A DNA stretch of 15,597 bases from a bacterium (GTDB lineage Bacteria; Electryoneota; Electryoneia; Electryoneales; Electryoneaceae). A model generated the notes under the pieces. That model worked only from the letters and a program-made list of their open reading frames with translations. It had not been told where the DNA came from and searched no databases. The stretch is taken from NCBI GenBank assembly GCA_028278125.1, contig JANQEY010000296.1, positions 1-15,597 of the forward strand, written 5' to 3'. Position numbers and translations under genes: made by a program. Shown piece after piece: positions 1 through 7,247 of this stretch. The first letter of the stretch is position 1; every line of letters begins with the position of its first letter.

Positions 1-159
1 AACAATCAGCCCAAGCAGGCTGACTGCACGTACCGCACCGGTGGATTTTCCTTTTGGACTGATAACATCCACAAGGATTGCCAGCAGAGCTGTAGCGAGG
101 ACGATTATCTCGGGAAGAATACGACCGACATGCATATTTGCTATAAGGTTATCGAACAT
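1..159 (-). CDS. nuoN: NADH-quinone oxidoreductase subunit N, N-terminal part (cut by window edge)
   Basis: NuoN is one of the three antiporter-like membrane subunits of complex I that carry proton channels. Only the first 53 codons are present; the frame is open to the left edge. The visible protein has a short polar start (MFDNLIANM), then a hydrophobic segment with RILPEIIVLATALLAILVDV, which is the usual beginning of NuoN, followed by a basic loop and the start of a second membrane segment. The ATG is preceded by TAGGAG, 10-15 nt upstream, whose TAG is also the stop codon of nuoM, so the two genes are translationally close (11-nt gap). Position as last gene after nuoM fits the canonical nuoA-N order. 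Catalytic lysines of the family lie outside the window. Confidence 0.93.
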   Translation of the reverse strand, partial: MFDNLIANMHVGRILPEIIVLATALLAILVDVISPKGKSTGAVRAVSLLGLIV

Positions 160-170
160 ATTCTTCTCTC

Positions 171-1649
171 CTACCGGGCTACCAGGCTGATAAATGATTC
201 AATTGAAGTAGCCATCTTCCCCAGGAACGTGTTGGGATGGACACCTATCCAAACTATGAATACAAGAATGGGAAGCAGGCTTGCCCATTCGACAATGTTA
301 AGATCCTTCAATGATTTGTTTTCTTCGTGTATCAATTCTCCGAAGAACACCCTGCGGTACATCCATAACAGGTAAATTGCCGCGAGGATCACACCGGTCG
401 CACCAAAGATCGCATATATCGGAGCAGTCTGATATGCACCGATCAGGATCAGGAACTCACCCACGAAACCGTTGAGTCCCGGTACACCAACTGACGACAG
501 CATTACCAGCATGAATACTGCGGCGTACCATGGCATCACTTTGGCTATTCCACCGTAATCGGCAATCATACGTGTATGCCTGCGGTCATAAACGACACCA
601 ACCAGGAGGAACAACGCGCCTGTTGAAAGACCGTGGTTGATCATCTGGATCATCGCCCCTGTAACACCCTGTGAATTGAGGGCAAACAGGCCGAGCATCA
701 CAAAACCAAGGTGACTGACGGAACTGTACGCCACCAGTTTTTTCATATCAGGCTGGACAATACTGACCAGGGCGCCGTAGATAATTCCAACTACAGCCAG
801 GATCAACATCAGTGGTTTAAAGAATTCCACACCATCCGGGAACATCGGCATCGCGAATCGTACATAGCCGTACGTACCCATTTTCAGCAGAACACCTGCC
901 AGGATAACGGAACCGGCTGTTGGCGCCTGGACGTGCGCATCGGGCAACCATGTATGGAACGGGAACATCGGCACCTTGATCGCAAAAGCCAACGCAAAAG
1001 CCGCAAACAACCAGATCTGCGCCTTCGATGCCATTGATGCATGTTCCATGATCAGGGTATAATCAAATGTATGACCGATACCCGGAACTGTTGTATTGAA
1101 GTAGATCCACAGGATGCCGACCAGCATCAGCAGTGAACCGACCATTGTATATAGGAAAAACTTGACTGCCGCGTAAATACGTTCAACACCGCCCCAGATA
1201 CCAATGAGGAAGTACATGGGGATCAGCATCACTTCCCAGAAGACATAGAACAGGAACAGGTCTAACGCCAGGAATGTTCCAATCATGCCTGTCTGCAAAA
1301 TCAACATTGAAGCGAAATAACCCTTGAGGGATTTTTTAATCCCCGCGCTTCCGAGGACAACTATCGGACCCAGGAAAGTAGTCAAGAGAACTAGAAGCAG
1401 GCTTATTCCATCAAGACCCAGGTGATAACTGATACCCAGCGACGGAACCCAGTCAAATTTTTCAACAAATTGAAATGCTGCTGAATTTGTGTTATACGCA
1501 AAAAACAACGGTAAACTGACAACAAAATCGACCAACATTACCGTAAAGGTAACGACCCGGATCAACTTACCGTTGGTCGAAGGCAGTACCAGCAGCAGCA
1601 ACGCCCCCAGTGTGGGGATGAAGATGATTGCGGTCAACCAGAGGGACAT
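171..1649 (-). CDS. nuoM: NADH-quinone oxidoreductase subunit M (antiporter-like)
   Basis: Proton-pumping membrane subunit of complex I, homologous to Mrp-type antiporter subunits; 492 residues, normal for NuoM, almost entirely hydrophobic (about 14 membrane helices expected). Residues matching those needed for proton transfer are visible: Glu139 in FWEVMLIPMYFLIG, Lys225 in FAIKVPMFPFHTWLPDAH, Lys256 in GVLLKMG, and Glu398 in GLNGFVGEF at the position of the helix-12 charge. The signature QPDMKKLVAYSSVSHLGFVM (about 299-318) and MINHGLSTGALFLLVG (about 336-351) are also typical. The ATG has GGGAG about 10 nt upstream. It lies 24 nt after nuoL and 11 nt before nuoN in the same operon. No sign of truncation or frameshift. 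Confidence 0.97.
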   Translation of the reverse strand: MSLWLTAIIFIPTLGALLLLVLPSTNGKLIRVVTFTVMLVDFVVSLPLFFAYNTNSAAFQFVEKFDWVPSLGISYHLGLDGISLLLVLLTTFLGPIVVLGSAGIKKSLKGYFASMLILQTGMIGTFLALDLFLFYVFWEVMLIPMYFLIGIWGGVERIYAAVKFFLYTMVGSLLMLVGILWIYFNTTVPGIGHTFDYTLIMEHASMASKAQIWLFAAFALAFAIKVPMFPFHTWLPDAHVQAPTAGSVILAGVLLKMGTYGYVRFAMPMFPDGVEFFKPLMLILAVVGIIYGALVSIVQPDMKKLVAYSSVSHLGFVMLGLFALNSQGVTGAMIQMINHGLSTGALFLLVGVVYDRRHTRMIADYGGIAKVMPWYAAVFMLVMLSSVGVPGLNGFVGEFLILIGAYQTAPIYAIFGATGVILAAIYLLWMYRRVFFGELIHEENKSLKDLNIVEWASLLPILVFIVWIGVHPNTFLGKMATSIESFISLVAR

Positions 1650-1673
1650 TTATGTTCTCCCTTACCTTTACGA

Positions 1674-3656
1674 TTAACTAGCTATTAGCGTTATTAAAAT
1701 GACAACGATACCCAGCGCCAGGAATAGTGCGTAATTCGGTACAACACCGGTCTGCAGTCGTCTGACTCCACCGCCGATCCAGTGTACTATTTTCGCCGTT
1801 CCCAGTACCAGTCCGCTGTCTATAAATACCATGTCAAATACCCGCCACGAGATATTGCACAATCCCATAAGCGGACGAATTATTACAGCAGCATATATCT
1901 CATCAACGTAGTATTTGTTGAACAATACTTTTCCAAATCCAGCCTGTTCAGCATCGGATTTCGCGACCTTTGCCTTTTTGATGTACATGGACCAGGCGAT
2001 AGCGATACCGATAACCGCCGCTGAAATACTGACAAATATCAGTACCCATTCCACGCTGTGTGACAGGTGATGGTGATGGGCATGCACCGCTTCCATTGCC
2101 GGTTCAAAAACCGGGTGCAGCCAGTTCTGGAACTGGTGAACCTTCGCAACAACAGGTGGTAAACCGACATATCCACCAATAATTGAGAGGATTGCGAGGA
2201 TGATCAGTGGAACAGTCATCACCGGGGGACTTTCCTTCAGTCCCTGGTCGGATTCTTTCGGGCCCTTGTAGTCACCGTGGAATGTCAGGTACACAAGCCG
2301 GAACATGTAGAATGCTGTTATGATTGCCGCGGCGAGCCCCAGGAACCAGACGAAGTACCCGTATGCTTTTCCTTCAGTACCGGCGGCAAATGCGCTGGCC
2401 AGGATTTCATCCTTACTGAAAAATCCTGAGAATCCGGGAATACCGGCAATCGCGATAGTCGCGATTACAAACAACCAATAAGTTAAAGGAATGTATTTTC
2501 TTAATCCCCCCATGTTTCTCATGTCCTGGGGATCAGTATGATGATCATGAATATGATGCAGGGCACCATGCATTGTATGGATCACAGCACCCGAACCGAG
2601 GAACAATAGCGCTTTAAAGAAAGCGTGTGTCATCAGGTGGAAAATTCCTGAAGCAAAAGCGCCGACACCGCAAGCCATCACCATGTAACCAAGCTGGCTG
2701 ACGGTCGAATACGCCAGTACCTTCTTGATATCCATCTGCTTGATACCGATTGTGGCTGCCAAAATCGCCGTAAAACCACCCACCAGCGCAACAACCATCA
2801 TCGTTGTTGGCGCAAGCATGAACAGTGTGGCACACCTTGCAATCATGTAGACACCGGCGGTTACCATAGTAGCAGCATGGATCAACGCGCTAACTGGTGT
2901 TGGACCGGCCATGGCGTCAGGTAACCAGACAAACAGAGGAATTTGAGCGCTTTTCCCCGCGGCACCAAGCAACAGCAGAAGTGTGATCGCTGTTATCGCC
3001 GGTGCACCGATATGATGTCCCCATAACTCGGCTGCAGCCGGTAACATCTTCGTAAACTGGAGTGTTCCAAGGTAACTGAACAGAAGGAACATGGCGATCA
3101 ACATACCGAAGTCACCAATCCTGTTTACTACAAAAGCTTTCATTCCTGCTTCAGCTTTGTTCTGATCCTCCCACCAGAATCCGATCAGCAGATAACTGCA
3201 AAGACCTACACCTTCCCATCCGATAAACAGGATCGGGAGATTTTTCCCCGTCACCAGCAACAGCATGAAGAATACGAACATGTTGAGGTAGACGAAGAAA
3301 AGCCTGAACCGTGGATCGCCATGCATGTACCCGATAGAATAGATATGGATCAGGAAACTGATACCGGTTACTACCAGGATCATAACACAGGTCAACGGAT
3401 CAATCAGGAAACCGAAATCGAGTGTCAGTGTTCCCACTGTCAGCCAGCGGAACACCTCAACATCATACACCCGGTGATGAGGATCCAGGCCAGCCAGTTT
3501 CATCGTGATGGTCAATGCTACGATAAATGAAGCACCGATCATCAGACTGGCAAGCCAGCCAACGAACTTAGCGGGTAGATACCTCCCGAAAAGACCGTTG
3601 AAGACAAATCCGATCAGGGGAAAGAGAACTATCCAGACCGCGAAACTGAAATCCAC
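1674..3656 (-). CDS. nuoL: NADH-quinone oxidoreductase subunit L (antiporter-like, lateral helix)
   Basis: Distal proton-pumping subunit of complex I; 660 residues, slightly longer than the E. coli protein. Conserved charges are visible: Glu148 in GWEGVGLCSYLLIGFW, Lys235 in GKSAQIPLFVWLPDAMAGP, His344 in THAFFKALLFL and Lys415 in GFFSKDE. The C-terminal third contains a histidine-rich loop (HAHHHHLSH) followed by a membrane segment and the NKYYVDEIYAAVI region, which fits the lateral helix and final anchor helix that distinguish NuoL from NuoM and NuoN. The start codon is GTG at 3654-3656, supported by AGGGAGG six nt upstream. It is separated from nuoK by 106 nt, the largest gap inside the nuo operon, which holds a strong hairpin (3676-3707). 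Confidence 0.97.
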   Translation of the reverse strand: MDFSFAVWIVLFPLIGFVFNGLFGRYLPAKFVGWLASLMIGASFIVALTITMKLAGLDPHHRVYDVEVFRWLTVGTLTLDFGFLIDPLTCVMILVVTGISFLIHIYSIGYMHGDPRFRLFFVYLNMFVFFMLLLVTGKNLPILFIGWEGVGLCSYLLIGFWWEDQNKAEAGMKAFVVNRIGDFGMLIAMFLLFSYLGTLQFTKMLPAAAELWGHHIGAPAITAITLLLLLGAAGKSAQIPLFVWLPDAMAGPTPVSALIHAATMVTAGVYMIARCATLFMLAPTTMMVVALVGGFTAILAATIGIKQMDIKKVLAYSTVSQLGYMVMACGVGAFASGIFHLMTHAFFKALLFLGSGAVIHTMHGALHHIHDHHTDPQDMRNMGGLRKYIPLTYWLFVIATIAIAGIPGFSGFFSKDEILASAFAAGTEGKAYGYFVWFLGLAAAIITAFYMFRLVYLTFHGDYKGPKESDQGLKESPPVMTVPLIILAILSIIGGYVGLPPVVAKVHQFQNWLHPVFEPAMEAVHAHHHHLSHSVEWVLIFVSISAAVIGIAIAWSMYIKKAKVAKSDAEQAGFGKVLFNKYYVDEIYAAVIIRPLMGLCNISWRVFDMVFIDSGLVLGTAKIVHWIGGGVRRLQTGVVPNYALFLALGIVVILITLIAS

Positions 3657-3675
3657 GGTGGTCCTCCCTGAAAAT

Positions 3676-3707
3676 CCAGGTTTTATCCTCCCGGATAAAC
3701 TACCTGG
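3676..3707 (-). other. strong intercistronic hairpin in the nuoK-nuoL spacer
   Basis: In the transcript the arms CCAGGT plus TTTATCC pair with GGATAAA plus ACCTGG, giving 13 base pairs with a 2-nt bulge (AG) and a GGGA tetraloop. No run of Us follows (only ATTTTC), so a simple intrinsic terminator is unlikely. The base of the stem lies 6 nt upstream of the nuoL Shine-Dalgarno AGGGAGG. The loop and right arm themselves contain GGGAGGA, a copy of the ribosome-binding sequence without a start codon after it. A role in mRNA stability, partial attenuation or control of nuoL translation is inferred. Confidence 0.6.
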
Positions 3708-3723
3708 CTATTACTACGTTAAC

Positions 3724-3742
3724 GCGCTTTTATTTACAGCGC
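3724..3742 (-). other. second, weaker inverted repeat in the nuoK-nuoL spacer
   Basis: GCGCT and AGCGC form a 5-bp stem around a 9-nt AT-rich loop, about 20 nt after the nuoK stop codon and upstream of the strong hairpin. Such a short stem may be chance. It is recorded because it shares the spacer with the 13-bp hairpin. Confidence 0.25.
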
Positions 3743-3762
3743 TTGTTTATTTGCTATCTAAA

Positions 3763-4074
3763 TCAACCTTTAAGCAGGTTGAAACGTCCAACGTCGATTG
3801 TTCCCTTGTTACGGAACATTGTTACTACAATCGCAAGCCCGATACCTACTTCAGCAGCCGCGACCGTCATGGTAAAGAACACGAAAATCATGCCGTCGAT
3901 ATTCTGGAGGAAATGGCTAAATGCTACTAGTGTCAGGTTAGCAGCATTAAGCATCAGCTCAACCGACATCATTATAATCAGTACATTTCTGCGGGTGAGA
4001 ACCCCGACAACTCCGATAGTAAAGAGAATAGCCGACAGCACCAGGTAATGGTTTAAAGTAATTTCCATCGTCAT
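3763..4074 (-). CDS. nuoK: NADH-quinone oxidoreductase subunit K
   Basis: Small membrane subunit of complex I (ND4L homologue), 103 residues with three membrane helices. The two membrane glutamates that are part of the central proton path are visible: Glu39 in [13 protein letters not shown] and Glu75 in [13 protein letters not shown]. The listed ATG overlaps the nuoJ stop in an ATGA (4 nt). A second ATG two codons downstream (4066-4068) has better spacing from the purine-rich GAGGG and would give a 101-residue protein starting MEITLNHY, so the exact start is uncertain. Length is normal for the family. It is followed by an unusually long 106-nt spacer before nuoL. Confidence 0.96.
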   Translation of the reverse strand: MTMEITLNHYLVLSAILFTIGVVGVLTRRNVLIIMMSVELMLNAANLTLVAFSHFLQNIDGMIFVFFTMTVAAAEVGIGLAIVVTMFRNKGTIDVGRFNLLKG

Positions 4075-4583
4075 ACCCTCTTCTTCTTCGCCAGGGCAAC
4101 AGCTCCCAGAACCGCGGCCAGTAATAGAACTCCCGCTACCTCAAACGGTAACACAAATTCGGTAAACAGTGATTTTCCCAGGAAATCCGCTCGTCCCATG
4201 GCAAACTCTTCAGGACTGTTGGACAGTGGCGGAAATGCCGGACCCGGTTCACTTGCCAGGTATGATAACAGGACAAGACCCAAGCCTATTCCCACGATAA
4301 ATCCCAGGGACTTCCAGACAACCGATTTACCTTCATTTTCTTCAGGAGTACGCAGGTTCAGCATCATAACTACAAAGAGGAATAAAACCATCACAGCCCC
4401 GGCATAGACGATGATTTGAACCGCTGCCAGGAATTGCGCACCCAGGAGAACATAGAATCCCGCAAAACAGAAAAAAGTGAGTATCAGGTACAGGATACTG
4501 GTAACCGGATTTTTGCGTGTAATGACCATCAGTGCACTGAAGAATGTCACCAACGCAAGCAATATGAATACGATACTCTGCAT
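4071..4583 (-). CDS. nuoJ: NADH-quinone oxidoreductase subunit J
   Basis: Membrane subunit of complex I (ND6 homologue), 170 residues, about five membrane helices. The third helix carries the family hallmark [20 protein letters not shown] (about 55-74), the region that changes between alpha and pi helix during turnover. The protein ends with a basic tail (AKKKRV). The ATG is preceded by GAGGG at 8 nt. The stop overlaps the nuoK start by 4 nt, which suggests coupled translation; the 45-nt gap on the other side separates it from nuoI. Nothing looks broken. Confidence 0.95.
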   Translation of the reverse strand: MQSIVFILLALVTFFSALMVITRKNPVTSILYLILTFFCFAGFYVLLGAQFLAAVQIIVYAGAVMVLFLFVVMMLNLRTPEENEGKSVVWKSLGFIVGIGLGLVLLSYLASEPGPAFPPLSNSPEEFAMGRADFLGKSLFTEFVLPFEVAGVLLLAAVLGAVALAKKKRV

Positions 4584-4628
4584 TAACTTAACCCTCTATT
4601 TCGGGCATAACTCTCAATTTATAACGAA

Positions 4629-5138
4629 TCAATCTTTATAGAAGATCGGCCCGCCCTCTTTTTCAGTCAGCATCTCTTTGTCGTAGATCATCTCTTCACG
4701 TGTTTCCCCGACAAATTCATAAAACGGTGTCAGGAAAATAGCTGCTTCAGGACAGGCATCTTCACATAACCCACAGAAAATGCACCTCAGCATATCAAGC
4801 TCATAGGTAATTGAATACCTTTCAGTTGGGTGCATATTCCTTTTATCTTCCGGTACCTCTCCAGCCTGGATTACGATCGCGTCTGCCGGGCATGCCAATT
4901 CACACATCTGGCAGCCCACACATCTCTCACGACCGAATTCATCACGTTTAAGAACATGACGACCACGCCAGCGATGGCTGATATCCAACTTTTGCTCAGG
5001 ATACTGGATTGTTACCGGTTTTTTAAAAAAATGCGACAGGGTTACTGACATTCCCTTCATAATCGCGGGAAGGTACAGTTTCTCCATAAAGGTCAGATCG
5101 TATTTTTTAAAGGGATCATTTACTGTTGTTTTTGCCAC
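4629..5138 (-). CDS. nuoI: NADH-quinone oxidoreductase subunit I (two 4Fe-4S ferredoxin)
   Basis: Peripheral-arm subunit (TYKY homologue) that holds clusters N6a and N6b and passes electrons from NuoG toward NuoB. The protein has 169 residues. An amphipathic N-terminal stretch rests on the membrane, and two 8Fe-type motifs follow: Cys73, 76, 79, 83 (CVGCQMCELACP) and Cys119, 122, 125, 129 (CIFCGLCEDACP). All eight ligands are present. The start codon is GTG, chosen because AAGGAG lies 6 nt upstream and because the N-terminal region resembles the family; the first internal ATG would remove 17 residues. It is separated from nuoH by 56 nt and from nuoJ by 45 nt, both spacers containing inverted repeats. 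Confidence 0.96.
   Translation of the reverse strand: MAKTTVNDPFKKYDLTFMEKLYLPAIMKGMSVTLSHFFKKPVTIQYPEQKLDISHRWRGRHVLKRDEFGRERCVGCQMCELACPADAIVIQAGEVPEDKRNMHPTERYSITYELDMLRCIFCGLCEDACPEAAIFLTPFYEFVGETREEMIYDKEMLTEKEGGPIFYKD
4630..4648 (-). other. inverted repeat across the nuoI stop codon
   Basis: CGATCTT and AAGATTG can pair over 7 bp (one G-U) around a CTATA loop, overlapping the last codons and TGA of nuoI. It precedes the 45-nt nuoI-nuoJ gap. Modest strength; it could be chance alone, but similar structures lie at other gene ends here. Confidence 0.3.
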
Positions 5139-5154
5139 GATCTTCTCCTTAAAT

Positions 5155-5176
5155 GCAGGACTTTAATCAATCCTGC
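5155..5176 (-). other. hairpin in the nuoH-nuoI spacer
   Basis: GCAGGA and TCCTGC form a perfect 6-bp, GC-containing stem (plus a possible U-G pair) around a 10-nt loop. It lies 18 nt after the nuoH stop and 4 nt upstream of the nuoI Shine-Dalgarno AAGGAG, so it could influence nuoI initiation or mark an RNA processing point. There is no U run, so it is not a typical terminator. Confidence 0.4.
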
Positions 5177-5194
5177 TTAACTCCTCGTTAACTC

Positions 5195-6280
5195 TTATCC
5201 TGCAATTCCCAGTTTCTGGAAAAGCAGAAGCAATCCTGCTGTCAGGAAAATGTTAAAGATTCCCAATGGGATAAGTTTTTTCCATCCAAGGTTCATCAAC
5301 TGGTCGTACCTGAATCGTGGAATTGTCCAGCGTACCCACATGAAAACAAACATGAAGAACAGTGCTTTGATCCAGAAAACACCAAATGACAGCAATCCCC
5401 AAAGCAGGGTAGGTGTTTCAGGTGGCATTACCCACGGAATATTCCAGCCACCGAAATACAACGTTGTGATCAAGGCACATGCAAGTGTCATATGGACATA
5501 TTCACCAAACATGAACAAACCAAACTTCATTGAGGAATATTCAGTGTGGTATCCACCCACCAGTTCGTTTTCAGCTTCCGGAAGGTCAAAAGGCACCCTA
5601 CCGCATTCTGCGAATGTGGCAATGTAAAAGATGATAAATCCAATGGGATGGCTGAATACACTCCAATGCCAGATAGGTCCTGCCTGCTGCATCACGATAA
5701 CACGTAATGATGGAGAACCGTGATCGATCAACAATGCTACAATTGCCAATCCCATCGCGATTTCATAGGAGATCATCTGGCTTGTTGCACGCAAACCGCC
5801 CATCAGAGAATACTTGTTATTCGATGCCCATCCACCGAGCGCGATACCGTATACACTCAGGGAACTGATTGCCAGGATATAAAGAATACCGATATTTATA
5901 TCCGCAATCTGCAGCATCACTTCACGTCCGGCAATCATTATCCGGTCACCGAAGGGAATCGCAGCCATCAGGCATCCCGCGGCAGTAAATGAGATTGTCG
6001 GCGTGATCACAAACAGGATTTTATGGGCACGGTCGGGGATAAATTCCTCTTTCATGAAGAACTTAACACCATCAGCAAGCGGCTGAAGTAATCCCCACAA
6101 CTTGTATTTACCGATACCGGCGCGGTTTGGGCCGTGACGATCCTGGAAAAACCCGGCTATTTTCCGTTCTCCCAGGGTTGCGTAGGCAACTATCGCCAGG
6201 ACAACGACAAAAATAAATACGGTAACGATAGCTTTCTCCACGATAAACGCAGTGGAGAGTAATACGGAAAGCTCAAGCAT
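5195..6280 (-). CDS. nuoH: NADH-quinone oxidoreductase subunit H
   Basis: Membrane subunit (ND1 homologue) that forms the quinone tunnel with NuoB and NuoD and the first part of the proton path; 361 residues, eight to nine membrane helices. Conserved elements include GERK (37-40), FFQDRHGPNRAG (44-55), LADGVKFFMKEE (68-79) with Asp70 and Lys73, and the glutamate-rich quinone loop AECGRVPFDLPEAENELVGG near residues 223-242, followed by YHTEYSSMKFG. The ATG overlaps the end of nuoG by 8 nt (ATGCTTGA), with GGAG 8 nt before it, so translation is probably coupled to nuoG. Family length is normal. Confidence 0.97.
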   Translation of the reverse strand: MLELSVLLSTAFIVEKAIVTVFIFVVVLAIVAYATLGERKIAGFFQDRHGPNRAGIGKYKLWGLLQPLADGVKFFMKEEFIPDRAHKILFVITPTISFTAAGCLMAAIPFGDRIMIAGREVMLQIADINIGILYILAISSLSVYGIALGGWASNNKYSLMGGLRATSQMISYEIAMGLAIVALLIDHGSPSLRVIVMQQAGPIWHWSVFSHPIGFIIFYIATFAECGRVPFDLPEAENELVGGYHTEYSSMKFGLFMFGEYVHMTLACALITTLYFGGWNIPWVMPPETPTLLWGLLSFGVFWIKALFFMFVFMWVRWTIPRFRYDQLMNLGWKKLIPLGIFNIFLTAGLLLLFQKLGIAG

Positions 6281-7160
6281 TCTCGGGCTCCGGTGCCTTC
6301 ATGATTTTATCTGTCAATGGTGTATGTATATCATCCTCATCGATCACCCAATCATCGAGATCGTAGTGATCGAATCGGCATTCGTCACAAATCAGGCTTT
6401 TCATTACATGATGTTCATCAAACCTGGCCGTGACACGGAAAATTTTATTGTTTTTAATACCTAAAAGGCATTTACAACCATGTTTACAGTCGGGACGGTG
6501 AGCCGGAACATGATCCAGATCCCATACACGGGCGCTGAATCTCATTTTCTTATCTGTCAGGCAACCGACGGGACAGACATCTATCAGGTTTCCAGCCCAG
6601 TCACTGGGAACAGCTGCCTCGATATATGAACCTATCTCCATATGATCACCACGATGCAGTGCTCCAATGTGATGTACGCCCAGGCTGGTTTCAGCCATAC
6701 GGATACAACGTCGGCAATGGATACAGCGGTTCATCTCCTTGGCAATCTTGTCACCGTAATCCGTCTTTTCATAGGTTCTGCGTGCAAATCTTGTTCGACC
6801 AACCTGCCAGCCATACTTATAACCATAATCCTGGAGGTCACACTCACCGGCCTGGTCGCAGATCGGGCAATCAAGTGGATGATGGAGAAGCAGGAATTCC
6901 ATTATTCCACGACGTGCAGCGAAAACCCGGTCGTTATTCGTATGGACAACCATTCCGTCCTGAACGGGGGTGCTGCATGCTATCTGAAGTTTCGGGGCTC
7001 CCTCTACTTCCACGAGACAAATCCTGCAGTTGCCTGATGGGGGATACCATGGATAATAGCAATAGGTAGGAATATTGATTTTCGCCATCCGGGCAGCCCA
7101 GAGAATGGTAATCCCGTCCGGTGCCTCTACCTCTTTACCGTCTATTGTCAGCTTAGGCAT
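6273..7160 (-). CDS. nuoG: NADH-quinone oxidoreductase subunit G, short form
   Basis: Iron-sulfur subunit of the NADH module. Domains in order: a 2Fe-2S ferredoxin with Cys34, Cys45, Cys48, Cys62 (N1b); the His-ligated 4Fe-4S segment His94, Cys98, Cys101, Cys107 (N3-family); a 4Fe-4S segment Cys146, Cys149, Cys152, Cys196 (N4-family); then a small region with Cys225, Cys229, Cys231, Cys258 and Cys261 resembling the N7 or molybdopterin-oxidoreductase iron-sulfur domain. The protein stops at 295 residues, whereas E. coli NuoG has about 900, so the whole molybdopterin-like domain is missing. The stop is not a recent frameshift: it overlaps the nuoH start and the C-terminus is a natural polar tail. 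Short NuoG proteins are known from other phyla as I recall. Start ATG has AGAGG 8 nt upstream. Confidence 0.93.
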   Translation of the reverse strand: MPKLTIDGKEVEAPDGITILWAARMAKINIPTYCYYPWYPPSGNCRICLVEVEGAPKLQIACSTPVQDGMVVHTNNDRVFAARRGIMEFLLLHHPLDCPICDQAGECDLQDYGYKYGWQVGRTRFARRTYEKTDYGDKIAKEMNRCIHCRRCIRMAETSLGVHHIGALHRGDHMEIGSYIEAAVPSDWAGNLIDVCPVGCLTDKKMRFSARVWDLDHVPAHRPDCKHGCKCLLGIKNNKIFRVTARFDEHHVMKSLICDECRFDHYDLDDWVIDEDDIHTPLTDKIMKAPEPENA

Positions 7161-7225
7161 GTCCTTCGCCTCTCCAGCTTAATTTCTTATCTGCAAATAT
7201 GAAAAACTAATCAGCTGCTATTAAA

Positions 7226-7247
7226 TCACTTAGTCTGACTGAAGTGA
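7226..7247 (-). other. hairpin across the nuoF stop codon
   Basis: TCACTT pairs with AAGTGA (6 bp), and the inner AGT pairs with ACT around a CAG loop after a 1-nt bulge, giving up to 9 bp. The right arm contains the TGA stop of nuoF. A 65-nt spacer to nuoG follows, starting TTTAAT. Function is unknown; mRNA end protection or a weak transcription pause are possibilities. Confidence 0.35.

Noticed and set aside
3505..4048. Overlapping plus-strand frames across nuoL, the nuoK-nuoL spacer and nuoK
   Set aside because: They are antisense to certain genes and no domain is recognisable; the spacer content is better explained by hairpins.
6273..6290. Frameshift or premature stop as the cause of the short NuoG
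   Set aside because: The stop overlaps the nuoH start with a proper ribosome-binding site, there is no room for a missing domain, and no continuation of NuoG is seen in other frames.
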